From Bergeyella zoohelcum (GTDB lineage Bacteria > Bacteroidota > Bacteroidia > Flavobacteriales > Weeksellaceae), in assembly GCA_030523905.1 (NCBI GenBank), contig JAUNHO010000071.1:1-6134 (forward strand): 6,134 nt of DNA, written 5' to 3'. Below are positions 1 through 5,628 of this stretch, piece after piece. The position numbers and the translations under genes are program-made. Positions within the stretch are counted from its first letter, which is position 1, and each line of letters opens with the position of its first letter. The notes below the pieces were generated by a model that had not been told where the DNA came from, searched no databases, and saw only the letters and a list, made by a program, of their open reading frames with translations.

Positions 1-19
1 AAAATACTAATTTTCTCGG

Positions 20-43
20 AACTTTTATTTATCTATAAAAGTT
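20..43. repeat. Perfect 9-bp inverted repeat (AT-rich hairpin)
   Basis: AACTTTTAT at 20-28 is the exact reverse complement of ATAAAAGTT at 35-43, separated by a 6-nt loop. It touches the stop codon (43-45) of the small minus-strand ORF. The stem has only one G-C pair and no T-run follows on either strand, so it is at best a weak transcription end or mRNA-stabilising hairpin for that ORF. Confidence 0.45.
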
Positions 44-165
44 TAGACAGGTTTATTATTAATAACTATTTCATCTATCAGTTTAGTTTTAACAATCGTA
101 TCATTTTGTCCTTTACATAAACAATAATTCACAAAAGCAAAAGCGAATATTAATATATTTTTCAT
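43..165 (-). pseudogene. Short ORF resembling the N-terminus of a TonB-dependent receptor (probable gene stub)
   Basis: This 40-residue frame begins MKNILIFAFAFVNYC, a Lys-plus-hydrophobic signal-peptide-like segment. It continues CKGQNDTIVKTKLIDEIV and ends INNKPV before TAA. The pattern of a signal peptide ending near a Gln, then DT/DS, a short charged stretch and '(I/L)(D/E)E(I/V)VI', is what I recognise as the mature start of many flavobacterial TonB-dependent outer-membrane receptors. Those proteins run for several hundred residues, but here all three minus-strand frames stop within the next 45 bases, so no simple frameshift inside the window restores a long product. A decayed or truncated receptor gene is the best reading; a genuine small secreted peptide is the alternative. 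A weak -7-like TAATTTTA lies at 188-195 on the minus strand. It diverges from the LD-carboxypeptidase gene. The homology call rests on pattern memory, not a search. Confidence 0.4.
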
Positions 166-267
166 TTTTGAATTTAATTTTCAGGAGTAAAATTACATAA
201 TAATTCAATACAAATTAATTTTCTCTAATAAATTACAATTTATAATACACTCAATAACAATTATTCT

Positions 268-275
268 TACCTTTG
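268..275 (+). promoter_or_regulatory. -7 promoter box of the LD-carboxypeptidase/yraN unit
   Basis: TACCTTTG matches the Bacteroidota -7 consensus TAnnTTTG exactly. No TTG is found at the expected -33 distance, so only the -7 half is supported. Transcription would start around 280-283, a few bases before the ATG at 288, giving an almost leaderless mRNA. The box also contains the TTG at 273 that would otherwise extend the reading frame, which argues against that start. Confidence 0.6.
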
Positions 276-287
276 CGAAAAAGCAAA

Positions 288-1223
288 ATGCCGAAAAAAA
301 TAATCTTCCCCAAGCCACTGAAAAAAGGCGATAAAATAGCCATAGTTTCCCCAGCAGGAGCAGTAGAAGAAAATCATCTCACAGAGACTATATCGCTCAT
401 AGAAAAGCAAGGATATGAGCCTGTTTTAGGTAAATACACACTGGGAAAATACGACCACGGCTACTCTTATTCTGGTACGGAAGAAGAGCGAATTTCAGAC
501 TTGCAATGGGCATTAGATGATGATAAAATCTCTGCTATGTGGGCATCTCGTGGCGGTTATGGTTGCCAGCACCTAATAAGCAAACTCCATCTGAAAAATT
601 TCCGAAAAACTCCAAAATGGTACATTGGCTATTCAGATAACACCGTGATACAGAGTTATTTACTAAAAAATAATTTTGCCTCCATACACGGACAAACCAT
701 CAAGACTTCTAGTTTTGGCGTTTCGGAGGAATCTTACAGCAAAATTTTTGAAATCCTAAACGGAAAACTCCCTACCTACTCCACCGAGCCTCATCTGTAT
801 AATAAAAATGGTACAGCGGAAGGCGTTTTAGTTGGGGGAAATTTGGCATTGATATACGCTTTACTCGGCACGAAATACCGCTATGATTTCCGAGATAAAA
901 TCTTGTTTTTAGAGGAAATCGGGGAGCAGTTTTACGCATTAGACAGAATGCTGATGTCCCTAGAATTAGCAGGTGTATTCAAATCCATCAAAGGAATGAT
1001 TATCGGTGGAATGACCAATATGGGCAACGAAAAAACAAACGACAATTACGAAAATAGCTTTGACCCTATGGCGTACAATATCATTAGCGAAAGGCTCAAA
1101 CAATACAATTTCCCTGTTATTTTTGGCTTTCCTAATGGGCATATTTTTGACAATCGCCCACTCATCATTGGGGCAAAAATAAAAATGCAAGTAGGAGAAA
1201 AAGTTTCCGTAAAACATCTATAA
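288..1223 (+). CDS. LD-carboxypeptidase, peptidase family S66 (LdcA/MccF-like)
   Basis: This 311-residue protein has the usual length for family S66. These serine peptidases remove the terminal D-Ala from L,D-linked muropeptide tetrapeptides in cytoplasmic murein recycling; MccF relatives instead cleave microcin C-type compounds. The N-terminal domain opens with GDKIAIVSPAG (residues 14-24), followed by SRGGYG (88-92 region). The nucleophile Ser116 sits in GYSDNT, and HGQ follows at 134-136. In the C-terminal domain come GVLVGGNL (179-186), LFLEEIGE with the likely catalytic Glu209, and GFPNGH with His285, so the full Ser-Glu-His triad is present. No signal peptide is visible, which fits a cytoplasmic enzyme. 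The ATG at 288 is preferred over the in-frame TTG at 273 because that TTG lies inside the -7 promoter box. yraN follows 3 nt after the stop, so the two are probably co-transcribed. The LdcA versus MccF subfamily is not resolved. Confidence 0.92.
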   Translation: MPKKIIFPKPLKKGDKIAIVSPAGAVEENHLTETISLIEKQGYEPVLGKYTLGKYDHGYSYSGTEEERISDLQWALDDDKISAMWASRGGYGCQHLISKLHLKNFRKTPKWYIGYSDNTVIQSYLLKNNFASIHGQTIKTSSFGVSEESYSKIFEILNGKLPTYSTEPHLYNKNGTAEGVLVGGNLALIYALLGTKYRYDFRDKILFLEEIGEQFYALDRMLMSLELAGVFKSIKGMIIGGMTNMGNEKTNDNYENSFDPMAYNIISERLKQYNFPVIFGFPNGHIFDNRPLIIGAKIKMQVGEKVSVKHL

Positions 1224-1226
1224 ACA

Positions 1227-1598
1227 ATGGCTGAACATATAGATTTTGGCAAAAAAGCAGAAAATTTTGCTGTTGATTTTTTAGAAAAAAATGGGTATAA
1301 AATTTTAGAACGAAATTTCCGATTTCAAAAAGCAGAAATAGACATCATTGCGGAAAACACCGATAAAATTATCATTGTAGAGGTAAAAGCTAGGGCTAGT
1401 AACCACTTCATCAACCCAGAAGAGGCGGTTAATAAAAAGAAAATGAGGCTCTTACTTCTTGCCACAAATAGGTTCTTGGAAATCAGGAATATAGAAAAAG
1501 AAGTCAGGTTTGACATTATTTCCCTTCTTCAAAATCCGAAAGGAGATTTTAGCGTCAATCATATTGAAAACGCTTTTGATATTGTTGATATTCAGTAA
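1227..1598 (+). CDS. yraN: YraN/UPF0102 family endonuclease-like protein
   Basis: The 123-residue length is typical for UPF0102. The family signature runs along the protein: GKKAENFAVDFLEKNGYKI (residues 8-26), ERNFR (28-32), AEIDII (36-41) and IVEVKAR (50-56). Glu37, Asp39, Glu52 and Lys54 make up the core of a PD-(D/E)XK/Holliday-resolvase-like nuclease fold, and VRFDII (93-98) is the conserved later strand. The family usually has Gly-Glu-Ile-Asp where this copy has Ala-Glu-Ile-Asp, a mild deviation that spares the acidic residues. No signal peptide is present. The ATG lies 3 nt after the carboxypeptidase stop, so expression is probably from the promoter at 268. It faces the GH3 gene with a gap of only 5 nt. 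The cellular substrate of the family is poorly defined; a role in DNA processing is inferred from the fold. Confidence 0.9.
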   Translation: MAEHIDFGKKAENFAVDFLEKNGYKILERNFRFQKAEIDIIAENTDKIIIVEVKARASNHFINPEEAVNKKKMRLLLLATNRFLEIRNIEKEVRFDIISLLQNPKGDFSVNHIENAFDIVDIQ

Positions 1599-1603
1599 AT
1601 TAT

Positions 1604-3118
1604 CTATCTATTCATCTCCAAAAGAGGCTCTATATATTCTCGCTCATTGCAGAGGCGTGGTACTTTGTTTTGTCCGCCCAGTTTTCCTCTCATAGACATC
1701 CAGTCATAGAAAAGATTCTCCTTCGCAATATGGATTACAGGGGCTTTTAGCGTCATATTATTATAGCGTTTTGCTTCGTAATCAGAATTAACAGATTTCA
1801 AAACATCATCAAATATTTTTGCGAATAATGCAAAATCATTAGGCTCTTGGCTAAACTCCATTATCCACTCGTGGGCTCCAGATTCCTCGCCTTGCATATA
1901 GATAGGGGCACCTGTAAAGTCCTTCAATAGGGCATTTGTAGCTTTACAAGCTTCCGTAAGAGCGGTCTCTACATTTTCTATCATTAGCTCTTCACCAAAG
2001 GCATTGATGTAATGTTTCGTTCTACCAGAAATCTTAATTCTAAAAGGAGAAAGCGAAGTAAATTGCACCGTATCACCGATTAGATAACGCCAAAGTCCGC
2101 CATTCGTCGTAATCACAAGAGCGTAGTTTTTCCCCAGCTCTACCTCGCCCAAAGTAAGCGTTCTTGGGTGGTCTTGCCCAAAATCTTCCATAGGAATAAA
2201 CTCGTAGAAAATGCCATAATCCAGCATTAATAGCATTTCATCGCTATTAGATTGGTCTTGTATCCCGAAAAAACCTTCGGAGGCATTATAGATTTCGTAA
2301 TAATTAATGTCTTTTCCTATCAATTTCTTATATTGCTCTTTATAAGGCTTGAAACTTATTCCTCCGTGGAAAAACACCTCTAAATTTGCCCAAAGATCGC
2401 CTATTGTTTCTTTGCCTGTTTCTTGCAAAACCCTTTGTAGAAGCACCATCATCCAACTTGGTACCCCCGTAAGGCTTCCCACATCTTGCGTTTTCACTTC
2501 GGAAACTATGGCTTTTAGTTTAGTCTCCCATTCGGACATCAGAGAGACTTTTTTACTAGGAACGGTGGTGATTTCCACCCAAAAAGGCAAATTCTCTATC
2601 AAAATTGCGGATAAATCGCCGTATTTTGTATTATAATCTTCATACATCTCGGCACTACCACCCAGGCGGAGATTTTTATTCGTAAACAACTGATTATCTG
2701 AGTGGTTATTAGCATAAATAGAAATCAAATCCTTACCAGCTTTATAGTGGCAATCTTGCAAACTTTCTTCTGTAATGGGTATGAATTTACTCTTCGCATT
2801 AGTCGTCCCAGAGGACTTGGCAAAATGCCGAATAGCCCCCTTCCAAATCACATCTTTTTCACCTTTTCTCGCTCGTTCTATATAGGGCGAAAAATCTTCA
2901 TAACTTACGATAGGCACCTGATTTTGAAAGTCTTTCAGGGTAGAAATATCCTTAAAACCATATTCCTGCCCATAGATGGTATGCTCCGCATTGAAAAGCT
3001 GAGAAAACAGCACCCCATTTTGTGTATCCACAGGGTGATTGATGAAATTTTGTATCTGGTCTATTCTTTGTTTTATAAACCAATTGACCACAGAATTGAA
3101 TAATGCTTTGGTTGCCAT
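1604..3118 (-). CDS. GH3-family adenylate-forming protein (acyl-acid amido synthetase-like)
   Basis: This 504-residue protein belongs to the GH3 family of the ANL-type adenylating enzymes. Plant members activate jasmonate or auxin with ATP and join it to an amino acid; the substrate of the bacterial members is not known to me. The three nucleotide-binding motifs are all visible: SSGTTNAKSKFIP (residues 102-114), YNASEG (277-282) and WRYLIGDT (343-350). GRTKHYINAFGEEL (365-378) leads into the C-terminal lid, with a candidate lysine, Lys485, in GGQNKVPRL. It begins MATKALFNSV with no signal peptide, so it is probably cytoplasmic. The frame is open up to an ATG at 3232, but that extension would overlap the HMG-CoA lyase gene and span a good promoter at 3125-3153, so 3118 is the likely start. 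HMG-CoA lyase lies upstream on the same strand but each has its own promoter. Intact by every motif I can check. Confidence 0.88.
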   Translation of the reverse strand: MATKALFNSVVNWFIKQRIDQIQNFINHPVDTQNGVLFSQLFNAEHTIYGQEYGFKDISTLKDFQNQVPIVSYEDFSPYIERARKGEKDVIWKGAIRHFAKSSGTTNAKSKFIPITEESLQDCHYKAGKDLISIYANNHSDNQLFTNKNLRLGGSAEMYEDYNTKYGDLSAILIENLPFWVEITTVPSKKVSLMSEWETKLKAIVSEVKTQDVGSLTGVPSWMMVLLQRVLQETGKETIGDLWANLEVFFHGGISFKPYKEQYKKLIGKDINYYEIYNASEGFFGIQDQSNSDEMLLMLDYGIFYEFIPMEDFGQDHPRTLTLGEVELGKNYALVITTNGGLWRYLIGDTVQFTSLSPFRIKISGRTKHYINAFGEELMIENVETALTEACKATNALLKDFTGAPIYMQGEESGAHEWIMEFSQEPNDFALFAKIFDDVLKSVNSDYEAKRYNNMTLKAPVIHIAKENLFYDWMSMRGKLGGQNKVPRLCNEREYIEPLLEMNR

Positions 3119-3124
3119 AGTATG

Positions 3125-3153
3125 CAAAAATAATAAAAAAAGACCAACGACAA
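3125..3153 (-). promoter_or_regulatory. Promoter of the GH3-family gene
   Basis: On the minus strand TTG (3151-3153) is followed by 18 nt and then TATTTTTG (3125-3132). This is a close match to the Bacteroidota consensus TTG - about 19 nt - TAnnTTTG. The predicted transcript start falls within a few bases of the ATG ending at 3118, so the message would be nearly leaderless. The site decides the gene start, because any start further upstream would not be on this transcript. Confidence 0.72.
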
Positions 3154-3198
3154 CGCATTTTGCATTAAAAGAAAAGCAATTGCCTAAATTTTTGTTTT

Positions 3199-4041
3199 CT
3201 AGAAACGGAAAATATTTTTGGCTATGTTCCACGCACTTTCAAAATTGAGAAGATGAAGCGAATGGTCTATATTCCGCTGTTGAATAAAATTAATGAGTTG
3301 TTCCGTAGGGAGATTCCCCACCAAGTCATCTTTCGCCATTGGGCAACCGCCTAGCCCTTTTATTGCCGTATCAAATCTTCGGCAACCTGCACTGTACGCC
3401 GCATTGATTTTGGCATAAGATTCCTCGTATCGGTTATGAAAATGAGCCCCAAAACTGATGTTTGGAAAACTTTGTGGCACTTCGGAAAAGACTTCGCTAA
3501 TCATCATAGGAGTTGCTACGCCAATGGTATCGGAAAGCAGAATATTCTCTATACCAACAGCCTCCAAACGCTTTACCCAATAGACAATGTTTTCCTTTTT
3601 CCAAATCTCTCCATACGGATTTCCAAACGCCATAGAGAAATAGATATTAAGCGTTTTTCCTTCGGATTTGGTAAGTTCATTTATCGTTTTTATTTGTTCA
3701 AACGCCTCCTCTTGGCTCTTATTGGTATTTCTATGTTGAAAAGTTTCGGACATAGAAAACGGAAAGCCTAGAATATCAATTTTTGAATGTTTCAATGCTC
3801 GTTCTGCCCCACTGATATTCGCCACGATTACGGAAATCTTGGTGCTTGTTTTCTCTATTTCAGGGATTACCTCGGCGGTGTCTGCCATCTGCGGAATCGC
3901 CTTTGGGGAAACGAAACTCCCGCAATCCAAGACATCAAAACCGACAGCCATCAGGCTATTGATGTAGTCTATTTTCTGTGCCGTGGGGATTAGCTCTCCC
4001 CAGCCTTGCATCGCATCACGAGGGCATTCTGTAAGAAACAT
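3199..4041 (-). CDS. Hydroxymethylglutaryl-CoA lyase family protein
   Basis: This 280-residue TIM-barrel protein belongs to the HMG-CoA lyase / DRE-TIM metallolyase family, which splits (S)-HMG-CoA into acetyl-CoA and acetoacetate in leucine breakdown. It opens with TECPRDAMQG (residues 4-13), the counterpart of the usual EVGPRDGLQ, holding catalytic Arg8 and metal ligand Asp9. SDTIGVATP is at 170-178, and the metal ligands His200 and His202 lie in GAHFHN. The signature loop GGCPMAKDDLVGNLPTE spans 231-247, with catalytic Cys233 and metal-ligand Asn243. All key residues are kept. The loop has MAKDDLVGN where textbook enzymes have YAPGASGN-like residues; I believe this variant is common in Bacteroidota. 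No signal peptide. The start at 4041 follows its own -7 box by about 20 nt. A related lyase substrate cannot be excluded, and no other leucine-degradation gene is in the window. Confidence 0.88.
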   Translation of the reverse strand: MFLTECPRDAMQGWGELIPTAQKIDYINSLMAVGFDVLDCGSFVSPKAIPQMADTAEVIPEIEKTSTKISVIVANISGAERALKHSKIDILGFPFSMSETFQHRNTNKSQEEAFEQIKTINELTKSEGKTLNIYFSMAFGNPYGEIWKKENIVYWVKRLEAVGIENILLSDTIGVATPMMISEVFSEVPQSFPNISFGAHFHNRYEESYAKINAAYSAGCRRFDTAIKGLGGCPMAKDDLVGNLPTEQLINFIQQRNIDHSLHLLNFESAWNIAKNIFRF

Positions 4042-4063
4042 TTCAGTATGATTTTAGATGTCT

Positions 4064-4093
4064 CAAATATAGCATTATTTTCGGAAAAACCAT
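4064..4093 (-). promoter_or_regulatory. Promoter of the HMG-CoA lyase gene
   Basis: On the minus strand TATATTTG (4064-4071) matches TAnnTTTG exactly. Nineteen bases upstream is ATG (4091-4093) in the place of the -33 TTG, a two-of-three match at the ideal spacing. The leader to the ATG ending at 4041 would be about 15-20 nt. Confidence 0.6.
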
Positions 4094-4144
4094 CATTTTA
4101 TTTCTATACTTTTAGAATAAATTCATCAATTAAAATAAAATGCT

Positions 4145-4152
4145 TACTTTTG
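4145..4152 (+). promoter_or_regulatory. -7 promoter box of the DUF3078 gene
   Basis: TACTTTTG matches TAnnTTTG exactly and lies 29 nt before the ATG at 4182, implying an AT-rich leader of roughly 20-25 nt. No clear -33 TTG is seen. It is divergent from the HMG-CoA lyase promoter, with about 70 bp between the two -7 boxes. Confidence 0.6.
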
Positions 4153-4181
4153 CCCCCTTAAAAATTATTTAATTACATTTT

Positions 4182-5114
4182 ATGAAAAAGACTCTTTTTT
4201 CTTTATTGTCTATCCTTAGCGTCTCTGCTATGGCACAAGACGAACCAAAAGTAGATAGCACCAAAAACTGGTCTATACAAGGACAAAACACCCTAATGCT
4301 AAACCAAGCAGCGTTTGCAAACTGGGTAGGCGGTGGTGCGAACAATGTAGGCTGGATCGCAGGTGCCAACTACAACCTTACCTACGAAAAAGGTAAAGAC
4401 CTATGGGAAAATGTAGTAATACTAGGCTATGGACAGACCAACACAAAAGGCGTGGGTACTAGAAAAACCCAAGATATCATCAACCTATCTACAAACTACG
4501 GTAGAAAAATCTCCGACAGTTGGTATGTTTCTGGTGGTGCAAGTTTGCTATCTCAGTTTGCACCAGGGTATGATTATAGCGAATCTAGCTCTGTCATCAC
4601 CAATAAAAGCAAAGACGGATATAGCAAAATTTCCAACTTTATGGCTCCAGGCTATGTGAGTGCAGGGGTTGGTTTTACTTATAGACCAAACGATAACTTC
4701 ACAATGACGCTAAGACCTGCCAATGCAAGATGGACTTTCGTACTAGATAAAGACCTACAATATGCAGGTAACTATGGTCTGAAAAATGATGGAGATTCCT
4801 CTCTATTCCAGTTCGGGTTCTTGGGAACGGCAATGTATAAAGTACAGCTAATGGACAACATCCACCTTACCAATACGGCTTCTGTGTTCTCCAACTACCT
4901 AGACCACCCAGAGCGTCTAGTGCTTTCTTATGGAGGTGTGCTGAATATGAAAGTTAATAAGTATATCTCTACCGTACTTACATTGGATTTATTGTATGAC
5001 CACAACCAAATCCGTAGAACACAGCTAAAACAAACCCTTGGAGTAGGAGTAGCCTACAACCTAAGCAATGGCGTAAAACGCTCTGAAAACAAAGGCAACC
5101 AGACTTGGAAATAA
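4182..5114 (+). CDS. DUF3078 family protein, predicted outer-membrane beta-barrel
   Basis: This 310-residue protein begins with a clear signal peptide (MKKTLFSLLSILSVSAMA, cleavage probably after Ala18 before Gln19). The mature part carries what I recognise as the DUF3078 pattern: LNQAAFANWVGGGANNVGW (residues 40-58), then a Tyr/Lys-rich strand and LWENVVILGYG (74-84). The rest alternates polar and hydrophobic residues in short strands separated by Gly/Asn/Asp turns, such as YVSAGVGFTYRP (158-169), TMTLRPANARWTF (174-186) and LGVGVAYNLSNG (286-297). That is the look of a beta-barrel, so export to the outer membrane is inferred. No TonB box, plug or enzymatic motif is visible, and the family function is unknown to me. 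The final residues NQTWK do not give a strong Phe/Trp-terminal signal. It is monocistronic, with its own -7 box and a strong terminator just after the stop. Confidence 0.85.
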   Translation: MKKTLFSLLSILSVSAMAQDEPKVDSTKNWSIQGQNTLMLNQAAFANWVGGGANNVGWIAGANYNLTYEKGKDLWENVVILGYGQTNTKGVGTRKTQDIINLSTNYGRKISDSWYVSGGASLLSQFAPGYDYSESSSVITNKSKDGYSKISNFMAPGYVSAGVGFTYRPNDNFTMTLRPANARWTFVLDKDLQYAGNYGLKNDGDSSLFQFGFLGTAMYKVQLMDNIHLTNTASVFSNYLDHPERLVLSYGGVLNMKVNKYISTVLTLDLLYDHNQIRRTQLKQTLGVGVAYNLSNGVKRSENKGNQTWK

Positions 5115-5126
5115 GGCTTTAGCCTT
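5113..5126 (+). other. Small hairpin at the DUF3078 stop codon
   Basis: AAGGC (5113-5117) pairs with GCCTT (5122-5126) around a TTTA loop, a 5-bp stem starting on the last two bases of the TAA stop. No T-run follows. It sits 13 nt before the much stronger terminator and may only stabilise the 3' end. Confidence 0.35.
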
Positions 5127-5139
5127 GTATAAAACTAGG

Positions 5140-5170
5140 GCATAGGGGTATTTATCCCTATGCTTTTTTT
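5140..5170 (+). terminator. Rho-independent terminator, possibly bidirectional
   Basis: GCATAGGG (5140-5147) pairs perfectly with CCCTATGC (5156-5163) around an 8-nt loop and is followed by seven Ts (5164-5170). It ends the DUF3078 message. The convergent XRE gene stops at 5174, three bases past the T-run. Read on the minus strand the same stem is preceded by seven As and followed by CTAGTTTT, so it could also end that transcript, with a weaker T tract. Confidence 0.9.
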
Positions 5171-5173
5171 GTG

Positions 5174-5533
5174 TTATTCTCCTATTTTTAGCAGACTTTT
5201 TAGCAAAGCAATTTGCTCATCTTTGGCTTTTATAAGTTTTTCATAAACTTCTTTATTGTCGTGATAAAGATTCTGAACCTGCTGATGTCCCACACTATTT
5301 TCCTTTATATCTTGATTATAAATAGTTTGTTTGTTAAGTTCCAGAATATCAGCTACATCTGTTTCTAAAAGTTTGGCAATAGTAAATAGCCTTTCTACAT
5401 TTATTTTAGTGGTATTGTTTTCTAGTTTTGCGTATGAGGCTTGGGTAATGTCCATCTCGTGAGCCATATACTCTTGGCTATACCCTTTCAGTTCTCTGTA
5501 TTTTTTTATATTTCTCGCGATTATATCATTCAT
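5174..5533 (-). CDS. XRE-family helix-turn-helix transcriptional regulator
   Basis: This 119-residue protein has a Cro/CI-type HTH domain at about residues 5-62. The segment RELKGYSQEYMAHEMDI gives the first helices, TQASYAKLENNTTKI the recognition helix region, and NVERLFTIAKLLETDVADIL the closing helices. After a polar linker (residues 67-92) the C-terminus, EVYEKLIKAKDEQIALLKSLL, is a Lys/Glu-rich amphipathic helix with heptad spacing, probably a coiled coil for dimerisation. No peptidase or sensor domain is present, so it looks like a simple local repressor. The ATG at 5531-5533 lies 20 nt from its -7 box. It diverges from the zinc-ribbon gene over a shared 95-bp region containing a repeated motif, which suggests it controls itself and the small genes to its right. 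Targets are inferred. Confidence 0.87.
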   Translation of the reverse strand: MNDIIARNIKKYRELKGYSQEYMAHEMDITQASYAKLENNTTKINVERLFTIAKLLETDVADILELNKQTIYNQDIKENSVGHQQVQNLYHDNKEVYEKLIKAKDEQIALLKSLLKIGE

Positions 5534-5535
5534 AA

Positions 5536-5577
5536 TAAGAATTATTTATTCGCAAAGATACTAAATTATTCTTAAAA
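5536..5577. promoter_or_regulatory. Candidate XRE operator: inverted motif pair around the -7 box
   Basis: AATTATTCTTAAAA (5564-5577) and TAAGAATTATT (5536-5546) form an inverted pair: 10 of 11 positions match between TAAGAATTATT and the reverse complement of AATTATTCTTA. They flank the -7 box of the XRE gene (5553-5560). A third, direct copy with 13 of 14 matches is at 5806-5819. This is a reasonable operator layout for autorepression, but the DNA is AT-rich and chance similarity is possible. Confidence 0.4.
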
Positions 5578-5581
5578 ACAC
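5553..5581 (-). promoter_or_regulatory. Promoter of the XRE regulator gene
   Basis: On the minus strand TATCTTTG (5553-5560) matches TAnnTTTG exactly. GTG at 5579-5581 is a two-of-three match to the -33 TTG with an 18-nt spacer. The leader to the ATG ending at 5533 would be about 12-16 nt. Confidence 0.6.
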
Positions 5582-5612
5582 TTGATGATTTTTTATTTTG
5601 CAGGTAATTTTG
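5582..5612 (+). promoter_or_regulatory. Promoter of the zinc-ribbon gene
   Basis: TTG (5582-5584), a 20-nt spacer and TAATTTTG (5605-5612) form a full Bacteroidota-type promoter. The -7 box overlaps a perfect 10-bp palindrome, TTTTGCAAAA (5608-5617), and ATTTTGCA occurs twice, at 5595-5602 and 5607-5614, 12 nt apart. Its -33 element directly abuts that of the divergent XRE promoter. Confidence 0.68.
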
Positions 5613-5628
5613 CAAAAAATAAGAAAAT

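Noticed and set aside
273..287. TTG-initiated five-residue N-terminal extension of the LD-carboxypeptidase
   Set aside because: The TTG is part of the TACCTTTG promoter box, so it would lie upstream of the transcript start; the ATG at 288 gives a normal family N-terminus.
2702..3103. Plus-strand open frame of 133 codons inside the GH3 gene
   Set aside because: It is antisense to well-conserved GH3 sequence including the SSGTT motif, shows no domain pattern, and has no promoter box at a sensible distance.
3119..3198. Possible terminator between HMG-CoA lyase and GH3, from the GCAATTGC palindrome followed by T-rich DNA on the minus strand
   Set aside because: The palindrome has no loop and so cannot fold into a useful hairpin; the T-rich stretch belongs to the GH3 promoter spacer.
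3436..3771. Plus-strand open frame of 111 codons inside the HMG-CoA lyase gene
   Set aside because: Antisense to conserved lyase sequence, with a basic Phe/Lys/Arg-rich composition typical of shadow frames.
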